Assembly: GCA_934045075.1 (NCBI GenBank)
Contig: OW203730.1
Location: forward strand, 5,468,785 to 5,532,784
Direction: 5' to 3'
Source of the DNA: Yponomeuta sedellus
Taxonomy: Eukaryota > Arthropoda > Insecta > Lepidoptera > Yponomeutidae
Length of the DNA: 64,000 bases
Part shown: positions 49,787-57,852 of the stretch, in pieces
How the letters are laid out: each line of letters opens with the position of its first letter
Position numbering within the stretch: position 1 is the stretch's first letter
Position numbers and translations under genes: made by a program
The notes under the pieces: generated by a model
Database searches by the model: none
The model's input: only the letters and a program-made list of their open reading frames with translations
What the model was told of the DNA's origin: nothing

Positions 49787-52700
49787 CACCCAGGAGAAAC
49801 CCCAATTACGGGTACCACCGGCTCGGGGGAGCACAGTGGTTATGTCGGACTCCCCGCCCTGAAAAGGGCGGTATACCGACTAAAACTCCTGGGGTGTTCC
49901 TCCGCACCGCAAAGGACGGGGCCACGGGGACGCTTACGCACACTTCCGCGACCCCGTCTGCGGGCGCCCTTTCGGGCACTCCTTCGGCGGCGCCCCTGCC
50001 CCATCGCATCGGACCGAACGACGGGGCGAGGGAACGCCGCATCTCTTCGTTGGAGCGCATGAAAGTCCATGAAAGCCTGATCCAATTACTTTCAACTATG
50101 TTAACTATCTGATGAATAATGAATGTTCCATTGAATCAATGTTGGTAGGAATCCTACAATATTTAAAGGGCTCATTGACTTTGCTCTATTATGTTACATT
50201 ATCTAAACATCTTGTATCACGTTAGTAATATATATGTTACAGTCAAAACTCTTAAACGGTCAAAACTAGTTTCGACCGCAGAAAAGTTAAGTAAAATTCT
50301 AATATTGTATCCAACTATGTCGAATTGGTTTCGGGCTTACATGTTCAACCTAACACGCTGTTTCGCGCTCCGCAACGCTATGCGCTTCGTGGCACCTATA
50401 TTTTTGTTGTCGCAGATTGAGTGATGCATAATTTTAGGTGTTTTTACCAATTGGTATTTCAAATTTTGGACCAAAGATCGAAGCTTTGGACAAAAGTACG
50501 TTTGACTGATTTTAGCAGTCAAAACCAGTTTTGACCGTTTATTAGTTTTGACTGTGACACATATAAAACCGGAATCCTGGATTTATATATGTTACCAGCT
50601 GACGACCTATTAACAGACTTAACAAATATACACAAAAAAATAATTAAAATCGGTGAAGTCATTAAGGAGAAGTTTGATAAGAACCCCGGGTCTTGGATGT
50701 TTACAAGTTTGTGATGTCTCTGTTTCTGGTTCCCACGACACAGGATATCCTAATATTGGGCCAGAAGCAATGTATGTATGTTAACTTCTCCGAAATTACT
50801 TCATATTGGTAGATTTGACAAAGGGTTGCAGTCTAATTACCTAATGATTATGGCAAAGCGTCGTTAGCAGCTAATGTAATATAGGAAATTCCTGTCACAT
50901 AGTTTGTTATCGAACTCCTTCAAAACGGCTTCACCAATTTGTATGATTTTTTTTGTGTGAAATATAGACGTAGGTCTGAGAATAGGTCATCAGCTAGTAA
51001 TATAAAACCAGGTTTATCAGTCAGCGCCGTCATGGGGAAACATCTCTAGTGGTATTGGTACTTCAATCGATATCAACTCTTGTACGTCCTCACTGCTGGG
51101 GCACGGGTCGCTTTTTGCATCGCAGGAATTTCGATGTCACGTATGTAATCTTAGAAAGCAATGTCATTAGTCCTCAAATTGTAATAGTACAATTTCTCGC
51201 ATCTGAGGCACGCGTTTTACTAATGCGCTACCAATGCTACACCGCATCTTGTCATCAACGAAGCTGTTGGACATAGCGGTTAGATGGTAGATAATGCTAA
51301 GTAGCATTAAGCTCGCTTATGTGCAAAATGTTTATGCAATAAAGAATTTTAATAATAATAATCTGTTCTACCGAGCAGAAAATCACGCTGAGGTACGCAT
51401 CACACACGCGCCATACAATGGTTTTCATTGACCTCGTATTTGTTGTGTTTCGTCATGCATGCAGAACATTTATTTGTGTGTTTTTTTCTGTATTATTTTA
51501 AAGGTGTGTGTATGACAAAAAGTACAAATAAATTATTATCTACCTATCTATCTATCACAGGTCTCCCCCAGGGAATGCCACAAAGTCGTGCCCCGTCATG
51601 AAAGTGTTTTACTTATACTTAAATCGCTGGTACATCAGCGGTGTGACTAACCACCTCTTAGATTTTTTTTTAGGGCTAGTTTCTGAATTTATAATTTTGG
51701 TAAATATATATGATAACTGTAGCGGTGTTTTTTCGAATTTCTCAGAAAAGAGCGTGAGACAACGTTGGTACTTAAGTATTTACTTAATGGAATTTAGGTA
51801 ACTCGCTTACCTACCAAAGCGCTACCATCGCTACATCTCATGTTTAATCAATCAATTAGTCGGTCGGTGTCGGTCAGTCGGTTGTCCTGTCGGTGGGTCG
51901 GTGAGTCGGTCGGGCGGTTGATCGATGTTACGCCATAATCATTAGTAACACTGGTTTTCACAAAGAAAGGACTCTTCTTCTTCTTCACGCTATGTTAGTC
52001 CTCTGCTGGACATAGCCCTCCCCTAATGAGCACCATAGCGCAAGGTTATACCATCATTGGGGGATAATCCCATAATCCCCTCGCTGGGCATGCGGGTTGG
52101 GGTTAAGTCGCCTTTCACGACACCCGCGGGAAGAATTTGGGTTGGTGCTATTCTCTAGGCCGACACCACACAGCTGGATTTCCGTGTTATTACACTCCTT
52201 GGAGGGGTGGGAGTCATCGCGTGGTCAATTATGGGTTAGATCAAAGGTATTGGTTGGACCAAGGACCTTGGACACAGCAAATGGTTCGGCTAGTCCTGGT
52301 TTCCTGGGCATCAGTTCAGTAATTGCTCGGCCACCCAACATAGTACAGTCTATTTATTCTTACTTGTCCAATTTAGTAAACAAGATTCTACCCTTAAACT
52401 ATGACTTTTTAGTCCAAAACTGCTATATTTCCATAAATGAAGTAACTTGGAACACTCTTTTAGATAACACGCTGCCAATTTTATAAACATAGTTCATGAT
52501 AGTTCATGAATTTGCGAAAAAATGTCTAGTTTAGGCATCTAATCTCAATTTTAAGGTTAGAATCTTGTTTACTAAATTGGACAAGTAAGAATAAATAGAC
52601 TGAATGCCACTCGATTTTGACGACACATCCGCGTCTGAAGCGAAGGTCATCTGTCAGGATCGTGGCAGTCTCTGGTCTCTGCCTACCCCTCTTGGATACA

Positions 52701-52997
52701 GGCGTGAGGTTATGAATGTATGTATGTATCCACGTCTGCTACTCCTTGCCTCACGCCCATCTCCCGTAGTTAAATATCATGATATGCCTAAATTTTAAAA
52801 AACCTATTTAGAGGCTAAAAAATCCACCCATTCCGGGACTCGAACCCGCAACCTCTGGCTAACCGTGCCTAAATTGTACAGAAAAAACAATGTCAAAACT
52901 ATATTATACTCACATCTAACGCTCTGGACAGGGAAGCCCATATCATCAGCAGCAACGTGACTACGACCAAGGCATAGCCGAATTTGACGATCGCCAT
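24214..52997 (-). CDS. chp: chaoptin, photoreceptor LRR cell-adhesion protein (whole gene)
   Basis: Minus-strand gene with 23 coding exons (plus coordinates, 5' to 3' of the gene): 52914-52997, 44010-44214, 42946-43116, 41365-41573, 39392-39546, 38864-38966, 38354-38554, 37616-37752, 36472-36691, 35498-35719, 34891-35132, 34090-34259, 33371-33452, 32754-32919, 31990-32132, 31650-31791, 29124-29318, 28701-28844, 27735-27875, 26940-27182, 26077-26312, 24736-24862, 24214-24318. All junctions use GT-AG and agree in phase; the total is 3,843 nt = 1,280 residues plus stop, close to the roughly 1,300 residues of fly chaoptin. Order: signal peptide, Cys-rich N-cap, about 30 visible LxxLxLxxN repeats, CDC...RKRRQYLC C-cap, hydrophobic GPI-type tail. 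In Drosophila the protein is GPI-linked to photoreceptor microvilli and mediates homophilic adhesion. 5' UTR exons and promoter were not located. Confidence 0.92.
24621..24708 (+). repeat. family C SINE, 3' fragment in chp intron 22
   Basis: CGTGGTGAAGTATGCC to ACATAATGGGTTGATGATGA; only 27 bp separate it from exon 22. Confidence 0.7.
24736..24862 (-). CDS. chp: chp exon 22: C-terminal cap
   Basis: Residues 1204-1246; WVEAWDRKRRQYLCENPWKC followed by VARCPSF. The W-x-E-x-W-x-RKRRQY-x-C signature is the strongest single chaoptin marker in the window. Confidence 0.92.
25657..25962 (+). repeat. SINE-A, full length (reference copy)
   Basis: Complete roughly 305-bp unit from TATAATCATGTGGGTACAGC to the TAGTGCATTAATAATAAAAA tail in the intron between chp exons 22 and 21. 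Its A box has lost a few bases (ATTAGCTGTTGG). Confidence 0.8.
26077..26312 (-). CDS. chp: chp exon 21: last LRR and start of C-cap
   Basis: Residues 1126-1204; LRLTIYNTS, LTMDLRENYL and LLAGNPLVCDCGIG, the opening cysteines of the LRR C-terminal cap. Confidence 0.9.
26940..27182 (-). CDS. chp: chp exon 20: degenerate LRRs
   Basis: Residues 1045-1125 (ALRTLKITTY, LENLYVDV, LNNITITGRAL). Repeats are irregular, as in the membrane-proximal part of fly chaoptin. Confidence 0.88.
27488..27690 (-). repeat. SINE-B fragment in chp intron
   Basis: Tail and body (TATAGGCTTAATTACCACGC, CCCACCGTGGATTGACAAT) without the tRNA-like head; contains a (GA)n run. Confidence 0.65.
27735..27875 (-). CDS. chp: chp exon 19: LRRs
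   Basis: Residues 998-1044; LRWLSLSGNPI and LEYLDVTKLRI. A SINE-B copy lies a few tens of bp beyond its donor. Confidence 0.9.
28701..28844 (-). CDS. chp: chp exon 18: LRRs
   Basis: Residues 950-997; LDLSFNNL and IDLSYNDF. Donor GTCAGT. Confidence 0.9.
29124..29318 (-). CDS. chp: chp exon 17: LRRs
   Basis: Residues 885-949, phase 0/0; LDLSDNHL and LDLSNNSP, then GLERRLLHLGLKNVSL. Confidence 0.9.
30459..30593 (-). other. candidate cassette exon within the chp intron
   Basis: A 135-nt open segment (45 codons) bounded by a plausible acceptor (CCCTCCCTGCATGTGACAG) and donor GTAGAA, phase 0 at both ends. That matches the phase of exon 16 to exon 17. It is GC-rich against AT-rich surroundings and encodes a hydrophilic D/E/Y/H/Q-rich peptide (AEQGGEYWAEEQDYNDEYMY...). 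It is not an LRR, and the core gene model reads through without it. It could be an alternative exon, an exon of a nested gene, or chance. Confidence 0.35.
31650..31791 (-). CDS. chp: chp exon 16: LRRs
   Basis: Residues 837-884; LDLSHNEL and LDLSSNNI, ending ...LRFR in phase 0. Confidence 0.9.
31909..31959. repeat. short-loop hairpin in chp intron 15
   Basis: Arms 31,909-31,930 and 31,938-31,959 match at 21 of 22 positions with a 7-nt loop. Confidence 0.8.
31990..32132 (-). CDS. chp: chp exon 15: LRRs
   Basis: Residues 790-837; VDLSYNHI and VDLSNNHI. The donor is AAAG|GTTAGA, a weak site, and a 22-bp hairpin lies 30 bp into the intron. Confidence 0.85.
32371..32541 (+). repeat. family C SINE, right half, in chp intron
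   Basis: From GGCCTTATGGGCGGCTTGAT to ACATACAAGGGTTGAATC, between exons 15 and 14. Confidence 0.7.
32754..32919 (-). CDS. chp: chp exon 14: LRRs
   Basis: Residues 734-789; LYLSHNRL and LDLSHNYI. Confidence 0.9.
33371..33452 (-). CDS. chp: chp exon 13: short LRR exon
   Basis: Residues 707-734; LDFSYNNI. The acceptor after CTTTCTCATACATTCCAG was chosen because it alone combines a pyrimidine tract with the phase needed after exon 12. An upstream AG (after TTGTTTATAG) leaves the frame broken. Confidence 0.8.
34090..34259 (-). CDS. chp: chp exon 12: LRRs
   Basis: Residues 650-707; LDLSYNNL and VNVSHNHI around the FDQVG segment. Ends in phase 1. Confidence 0.9.
34891..35132 (-). CDS. chp: chp exon 11: LRRs
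   Basis: Residues 570-650; ITLSVNQL, ILLEDNLI and IKLSGNRI. Confidence 0.9.
35498..35719 (-). CDS. chp: chp exon 10: LRRs
   Basis: Residues 496-569, phase 0/0; LTTLKMANGL, LDLSNNKL and LNLQDNAI. Donor GTATGG is weaker than its neighbours. Confidence 0.9.
36472..36691 (-). CDS. chp: chp exon 9: LRRs
   Basis: Residues 422-495; LRYLSVSRL, LKIIGSTI and LDISENNVEFI. Confidence 0.9.
36862..37010 (+). repeat. SINE-A copy in chp intron
   Basis: TCGCCCATTAGCTAAGTTGG to AGTGCATAAAAAAATAC. It is preceded by TTTATTGTACACTGGAAAAA, also seen beside the SINE-A pair at 2340. Confidence 0.75.
37616..37752 (-). CDS. chp: chp exon 8: LRR
   Basis: Residues 377-422 (LLSIGFP ... LFFLDISG). The weakest LRR match, but splice sites and phases fit both neighbours. 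Confidence 0.82.
37791..37824. repeat. 34-bp perfect palindrome without loop
   Basis: GCGATCTTGTAACTGTT is followed immediately by its exact reverse complement, 38 bp upstream of the chp exon 8 acceptor. Confidence 0.85.
37946..38010. repeat. SINE-A tail scraps
   Basis: An inverted AAAACCTATTT fragment is joined to a plus-strand tail (CCTTAGCACGGGTTAGTGCA). Confidence 0.6.
38118..38225 (-). pseudogene. diverged partial copy of chp exon 7
   Basis: The minus strand reads SLDHWGNLTMVCKFFLKLLG and then FRSLNLRWNN, aligning residue by residue with exon 7 (SLDLSENNLTMVSKFMLNRL, LRSLNLRENK). The equivalent donor has no GT and LRR consensus positions are lost, so it looks like a dead duplicate about 230 bp downstream of the real exon in the gene's direction. 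Confidence 0.7.
38354..38554 (-). CDS. chp: chp exon 7: LRRs
   Basis: Residues 310-376, phase 0 at both ends; repeats LSLRDCGL, LDLSENNL and LNLRENK. Part of it is duplicated at 38,118-38,225. Confidence 0.9.
38864..38966 (-). CDS. chp: chp exon 6: LRR
   Basis: Residues 275-309; begins LDNNIIRVIFPGSF and has SLNGNPIYEI. A 19-bp perfect hairpin (39,014-39,059) lies 48 bp upstream of its acceptor. Confidence 0.9.
39014..39059. repeat. perfect short-loop hairpin in chp intron 5
   Basis: Arms 39,014-39,032 and 39,041-39,059 are exact inverses (19 bp), 8-nt loop. Confidence 0.85.
39392..39546 (-). CDS. chp: chp exon 5: LRRs
   Basis: Residues 224-275; repeats LYLQDNQL and LDLSNNVI. Donor GTAAGT, phase 2. 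Confidence 0.9.
39769..40729 (+). mobile_element. piggyBac-type element, defective, in chp intron
   Basis: Bounded by TTAA on both sides (39,769-39,772 and 40,726-40,729) with 16-bp inverted ends CCCGTGAGGAGGCGCG. Inside, an ATG at 40,158 opens a 31-codon frame (MEDRQQAQICAWLEEDSCEE...) that stops. An acidic DDNSVIHSLHATD segment continues in another frame, as in the N-terminus of piggyBac transposases. The catalytic domain is absent: a deleted, non-autonomous copy. Confidence 0.75.
40911..41205. repeat. SINE-A inverted duplication in chp intron
   Basis: A minus-strand SINE-A (40,911-41,102) is joined to a plus-strand left part (41,103-41,205). 41,043-41,102 and 41,134-41,193 are 60-bp arms with one mismatch and a 31-bp spacer. 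Confidence 0.8.
41365..41573 (-). CDS. chp: chp exon 4: LRRs
   Basis: Residues 154-223; repeats NEITDI, LILSDNSI and LDLHGNHL. No ATG-initiated frame covers it; recognised by frame and splice sites. Confidence 0.9.
42553..42920 (+). repeat. family C SINE, full-length plus copy in chp intron 3
   Basis: Runs from AAGCGCTCGTGGCCTAGTCG to ACATACAAGGGTTGATATCG. At 42,604-42,648 it shows TTAAGCAACCAC, GCGCGGTCAGG and GGATGGGTCACC, spaced like box A, intermediate element and box C of 5S rRNA genes. It stops 26 bp before chp exon 3. Confidence 0.8.
42946..43116 (-). CDS. chp: chp exon 3: LRRs
   Basis: Residues 97-154 with repeats LAINQNPL, LELTEDKL and LDLSG at the end. Phase-1 boundaries on both sides. 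A family C SINE ends only 26 bp from its donor. Confidence 0.9.
43160..43199. repeat. near-perfect hairpin in chp intron 2
   Basis: 19-bp arms at 43,160-43,178 and 43,181-43,199 with two mismatches, loop GA. Confidence 0.75.
44010..44214 (-). CDS. chp: chp exon 2: N-terminal cap
   Basis: Residues 29-97. Contains the cysteine-rich cap (CLFQALCTCSK, then IVTCTHVP) and the first repeat LQLQDNSI. Ends in phase 1. The first 54 nt and adjoining intron are repeated downstream in the plus direction (44,382-45,075). Confidence 0.9.
44382..45075 (-). pseudogene. tandem copies of the chp exon 2 acceptor region
   Basis: Units starting near 44,382, 44,593, 44,791 and 45,024 repeat the 44,161-44,380 segment. 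That segment spans the first 54 nt of exon 2 and the adjoining intron. On the minus strand unit 2 still reads LHVDTGHPPCLFQANCTC; unit 3 has a stop at the CLFQ position; unit 5 reads LHVDTGQPRCLFQAL; unit 4 is strongly diverged. Confidence 0.8.
45105..45325 (-). repeat. SINE-J, full length, in chp intron 1
   Basis: tRNA-like head at about 45,325-45,252 on the minus strand (GGCCTCGGTGGCGCAGCGGT, B box GGTTCGATCCC). Confidence 0.75.
45490..45770 (-). repeat. SINE family G, tRNA-like
   Basis: Starts (on plus) TATCGATAGAGAACGCTTTATT. It contains CCAGAAACGACGACATCACA and a minus-strand tRNA-like segment with B box GGTTCGATCCC (45,680-45,715). A scrap is at about 50,675-50,780. Confidence 0.6.
46198..46291. 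repeat. 37-bp perfect hairpin in chp intron 1
   Basis: Arms 46,198-46,234 and 46,255-46,291 are exact inverses with a 20-nt loop. AGGGCTGA outside the left arm is also matched at 46,308-46,315. Confidence 0.85.
47599..47812 (+). repeat. SINE-B fragment in chp intron 1
   Basis: TAGCAATACCATTCGCTAAC to GTGGGACGTATATAGCCTGA, without tRNA-like head. Confidence 0.65.
47857..48245. mobile_element. MITE family H copy with flanking direct repeats
   Basis: The element (47,915-48,190, opposite orientation to 19,553-19,851) sits between two copies of an approximately 50-bp sequence (about 47,857-47,908 and 48,194-48,245, sharing ACTAATGTGTCAGACAAGAA). Confidence 0.65.
48832..49113 (+). repeat. family C SINE in chp intron 1
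   Basis: Plus-strand copy beginning in the GGATGGGTGACCGTCCCG block and ending ACATACAGGGTTCAACTC. Confidence 0.75.
49683..50077 (-). mobile_element. 5'-truncated LINE insertion with target-site duplication
   Basis: AAGTCCATGAAAGCC flanks the insertion at 49,683-49,697 and 50,063-50,077. On the minus strand a GC-rich 3' end runs into a 58-nt poly(A) (T run 49,729-49,786) followed by GAAA-type repeats. An open frame covers most of the GC-rich part but has no RT motif; the retroposon is confined to chp intron 1. Confidence 0.75.
50239..50555. mobile_element. MITE with 34-bp inverted ends
   Basis: Ends ACAGTCAAAACTCTTAAACG and its near inverse (50,522-50,555) enclose 250 bp. That interior includes a segment (50,333-50,424) identical in kind to 1657-1742 in reverse. 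Confidence 0.65.
51275..51362 (+). repeat. LINE 3'-end fragment
   Basis: AAGCTCGCTTATGTGC...GCAATAAAGAATTTTAATA(AAT)n, the same tail type as the insert at about 12,603-12,716 and at 62,500-62,572. A small family C scrap is at 51,083-51,128. Confidence 0.55.
51971..52175 (+). repeat. interspersed repeat family D
   Basis: Plus copy from CACGCTATGTTAGTCC to TTGGTGCTATTCTCTAGG in chp intron 1. Confidence 0.7.
52346..52602. mobile_element. 257-bp MITE, second copy
   Basis: Same ends and length as 16,782-17,038. Left flank is TA; the right flank is AA, so one base of the duplication has changed. Family I sequence follows at 52,605-52,725. Confidence 0.75.
52796..52869 (-). repeat. SINE-A fragment beside chp exon 1
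   Basis: Tail and B box only; 44 bp from the exon 1 donor. Confidence 0.75.
52914..52997 (-). CDS. chp: chp exon 1: signal peptide
   Basis: Residues 1-28. A basic-poor start (MAIVKFG) is followed by the hydrophobic core YALVVVTLLLMIWASL, typical of a secretory signal. Donor is GTGAGT. The exon probably continues upstream as UTR to an AG at 53,004-53,005, so a non-coding first exon is implied. Confidence 0.8.
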
Positions 52998-53125
52998 TAG
53001 ACTCTGCAACAAACGAGAGTACACCTTAATTAATTCTAAAAATAGTTTTCACAGTTGTTAAGATTTCTCATGTTCACTATGAAATAAAAACGTATTATAA
53101 CACAAGCTTTGTTTTTTTTTCCATT

Positions 53126-53563
53126 GGTTACCATAGACGGAGACAAGAAATAAATAAGGGACGGGTAGTTGGGTGTTAGTTTCTTTAAGGCGTTTCGGGA
53201 TGCTACTAGCAATGAATTTAAAGTAATTCAATGCTACTAGTTAGCACCTTACGTCTGAAAGAAACTAACACCCAACTACCCGTCTCTTGTTTCTTTCTTG
53301 TCTCCGTCTATGGCTAACTAGTAGCACCCCGAAACGCCTTAAAGAAACTACACCCAACTTCCAGTCTCTTATTTATTTCTTGTCTCCGTCTATGGTTAAC
53401 CAGTAGCACCCCGAAACGCCTTAAAGAAACTAACACCCAACTACCAGTCTCTTATTTCTTTCTTGTCTCCGTCTATGGTTAACTAGTAGCACCCCGAAAC
53501 GCCTTAAAGAAACTAACACCCAACTACTCGTCTCTTATTTCTTTCTTGTCTCCGTCTATAGTT
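53126..53563. repeat. 83-bp tandem array with an inverted partner
   Basis: About 3.7 direct units (starting near 53,261, 53,344, 53,426, 53,509) containing ACCCCGAAACGCCTTAAAGA. One inverted unit lies at 53,126-53,207, with a 50-bp spacer. The array begins about 120 bp 5' of chp exon 1. Confidence 0.8.
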
Positions 53564-54174
53564 GTCTGGAAGAAATTAATTTTAGTAATAAGGCTGCCAA
53601 TTGTACTATATTTTTATATCATTACTGTGTACAAACTCGAGAAAGTAGTGCTCCTTCGGAAATGCAGAAGGATTTCGGCCAATAGACTTCGTCTTAGTTT
53701 TTTTTTTTCATCTATCCCACTTAGGTGTTTGGATTTAAAAAAAGCGGATTAAATAGAATTATGCTATTTGTAAAAAATACCCGCTCTAGGAATTCATCAA
53801 AGTTTATTTACAAGGAGAGCGTGAAGTTATTTAAAACTTTTAAGTACAAAAACTTTAGCAATTAAACAATGTTTCTTCTACAGAACTCCTGCCTTTTCCC
53901 TTAAACAGTGTTAATTACGTAGAATACCTGGGTTTTATTTACAATACTTTATTTATGTATATTGAGTAAATAGTTTTTTAGATAGATAGATAGAGAGAGA
54001 ACAATTTATTGCGCTTCCAGTTAAAAAGAATTGCAACCATGATTTTTTAAACCTATTTAAGTAATGTTATACTATTAGGCGTCTTAGCGCTTAGAGCAAT
54101 CTCTTCCGACAACCTTTGAATGGAGTGGATCGTGGAGTATTTAGTCAGATATTACTAAATTAAGCATCGAAAAT

Positions 54175-55166
<992 letters not shown>

Positions 55167-55261
55167 TTTTATTAACTGCCCTGTCTTGTACTGAACTGTG
55201 TTCCTCTGTGCTGCGTCGCCTGCGTCTCAGCATGTGTCCAGCCTAATCATCATATCACAAC

Positions 55262-55485
55262 ACACTATCAGACTAATATTATGAAGGCAAAAGTTTGTGA
55301 GTGTGTATGTTTGTTACTTCTTCACGTCTCAACGGCTGGAGGAAACGGATTTTCATAAAATTTGGTATGGATTTAGCTGATAACCTGAATTAACACAAAG
55401 GCTACAGTTTACTGCGCGAAAATATCTTATACCCATGGGAAAAATCGATAAACTACGGGTAACGCCGCGGAGCACAGCTAGTACT
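55262..55485 (-). repeat. family E copy
   Basis: GACTAATATTATGAAGGCAA to GCCGCGGAGCACAGCTAGTA. The following DNA to 56,620 holds a (CA)n run (56,093-56,121) and no recognised gene. Confidence 0.7.
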
Positions 55486-56090
55486 TCACAACGGTGAAGA
55501 TTATTAACAATTAATAAGAAGACGCTAGATTTTATTTGGCTCATAAATTTTACTCATTTACAACGTAAGGTGAATTTGAATTTCATCACGTGGGCTCAAC
55601 CGATATTCGTAAAGCAGCCCAATCTCCGGTTTAAAATTTCCAATTTCGCCCCGCAATAGGTACAGTCGACAGTACAAAAACCTTACAGTCATGCACTCGT
55701 CTTCTTGTTAAATATTGGACATTTAGCCAACATTTTAAAATGTTATAACTTATCACTTGGATTAAGACACTAAATTATCAAGAAACTAAAGCCCTGCTAG
55801 TGGTAAAAAATAATTTAAACTACGTAATTTTATTATTATTATTATTAATACTTTATTGCACCATAAAATTGTACAATACGGCGAACTTAATGCCTTAATT
55901 AATTTTACTAGTAAAGGTGCGACTCATACTCCACCAGCCTCAAGTACAACCATAAATCTACAGCAATGCACACCACACGGGCAACACTCACACTCTTATC
56001 AGGGACTGATCCCGAACCCGAGGCTGGTAGTAGGGCTAATTAGAGAACATTCGTAAATGCTCTTCTAATACTTACATTCTCACACGCACT

Positions 56091-56128
<38 letters not shown>

Positions 56129-56620
56129 CTAATAAACACCCACTCTCACACACATATTTATTTGTTAAAACACATTTTAAATCCTAATTTCATTTTCATA
56201 ATCACTTTAATCTTTGCCAAGATTGTTTCATCCACTATAAAAACGATGCCATTCTAGTTGCCTTTTGTATTTTGTGCTCTAATCAGTAACATTAAGGATC
56301 ACTTTGCAGTAAATTTGGAAATGTTGACCTACTGTCGACTGTACTTTGTGGAGAGAAGTTGCATCAAGGAAACCTATACATACTATGTACTTTGTTATTA
56401 GATACATTTTGCTTCGCTCCAAAGGCTGTTTTCATTAGTCTAATACATATTACGGCTGGCTTCGTTTCATTAGTAGAGCAAGGATGTGGAGTGGAAACGA
56501 AAGCAATGTTTTGGGTAAAACTTAGAGCCAGAGCACAAGAACTCTCAGTCTGAACTGCGACCAGTTTTGTGTTACTACTAGTTACGATTACATACGGTTA
56601 TTCGACTCATTTTCAAATAA

Positions 56621-57251
56621 TAGGGGTTAAAGTATGAAATTGCCGTTTTATTGCAATAGGTTCTTTGAATTGACATAGAATCTTCATGGTTTGAGGTTTT
56701 CGAATGAAACTTTTTTCAAATGGTTTCTATGATTTTCTTTTTTAAAAAATGTGAAACATTTGAATATCGACTTTCAATTGTTTTTTGTTATTCAATTTAG
56801 ACAAGAAAGATGGATACTGCGAAAATTCGAGTGATTTTTGAATACGAGTTCCGACGTGGATCTAACGCGGCAGAAACAGCCCGCAATATCAATGCTGCGT
56901 TTGGAGAGGGGTCTACTAATGAACGCACCGTGCGATTTTGGTTTAAACGCTTTCGTGATGGAAATTTCGACTTAAAGAACGAGCCACGAGGAAGACCGCC
57001 CACACGCTCGTTCCGCGTCGGAACTCGTATTCAAAAATCACTCGAATTTTCGCAGTATCCATCTTTCTTGTCTTAATTGAATAACAAAAACGATTGAAAG
57101 TCGATATTGAAATGTTTCACATTTTTTAAAAAAAGAACATTGTATAAACCATTTGAAAAAAGTTTCATTCGAAAACCTCAAACCATGAAGATTCTATGTC
57201 AATTCAAAGAACCTATTGCAATAAAACGGCAATTTCATACTTTAACCCCTA
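56621..57251. mobile_element. mariner fold-back element with transposase N-terminus
   Basis: Arms 56,621-56,860 and 57,012-57,251 are about 240-bp near-perfect inverses. The 151-bp centre plus the left arm encode, from ATG 56,810, a mariner-type helix-turn-helix N-terminus (TARNINAAFGEGSTNERTVR, WFKRFRDGNFDLKNEPRGRP). The frame then runs into the inverted copy of its own start and stops at 57,076. The DDD/DDE catalytic part is absent. Confidence 0.85.
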
Positions 57252-57512
57252 ATATCATGAAGTGGTACAGTCTACAGCACAACGACTTTTATGCAGTTAC
57301 GTTAAAGGCTATTTTTAAACTATAATGTAAAGTTTCGTGCACTGTTGAGTGTACATTCCATTACGAATTGGGGACGTACGAAAAAACTTACATTAAAAAA
57401 CTAATAGTTATTTGTTAACATCCTCTGCTGCATGACACTGCGATAAATGATATTTTATCCACTAGCGTCGCCTCACTTTATTTTACTAGCGTAATTTCGG
57501 ACTACATATTCC

Positions 57513-57852
57513 AAAATGACGCTAGTCGATAGGAAGGCAAAATGGCGTAAGTCGACAGGAAGGCGAAATGGCTCAAGTCGATAGAAAGGAAAAATGGCGT
57601 TAGTCGACAGGAAGGTAAGATGGCGCTAGTCGATAGAAAGGTAAAATGGCGTTAGTCGACAGGAAGGTAAGATGGCGCTAGTCAATAGGACGGCAAAACG
57701 GCGTTAGTCGACAGACGAGCAAAATGGCGTTAGTCGATAGGAAGGCATATCGGCGCTAGTCGACAGAAAGGCAAAATGGCTTTAGTCGACAGAAAGGCAA
57801 AATGGCGTTATTTGATAGGAAAACAAAATGGAGTTACTCGATAGAAAGACAC
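57513..57852 (+). repeat. 26-bp minisatellite, about 13 units
   Basis: Unit consensus close to AATGGCGTTAGTCGACAGGA plus AGGCAA. Units alternate between GTCGATAG and GTCGACAG variants. Confidence 0.85.

Noticed and set aside
49715..50062. 115-codon plus-strand ORF
   Set aside because: Starts in the poly(T) of the LINE insertion (poly-Phe) and is the antisense of the retroposon.
51845..51925. Degenerate GGTCGGTSGGTCG-type repeat
   Set aside because: Short, irregular low-complexity patch with no clear period.
53126..53563. CRISPR-like array of 83-bp repeats
   Set aside because: Repeats are contiguous without unique spacers and the DNA is from an insect.
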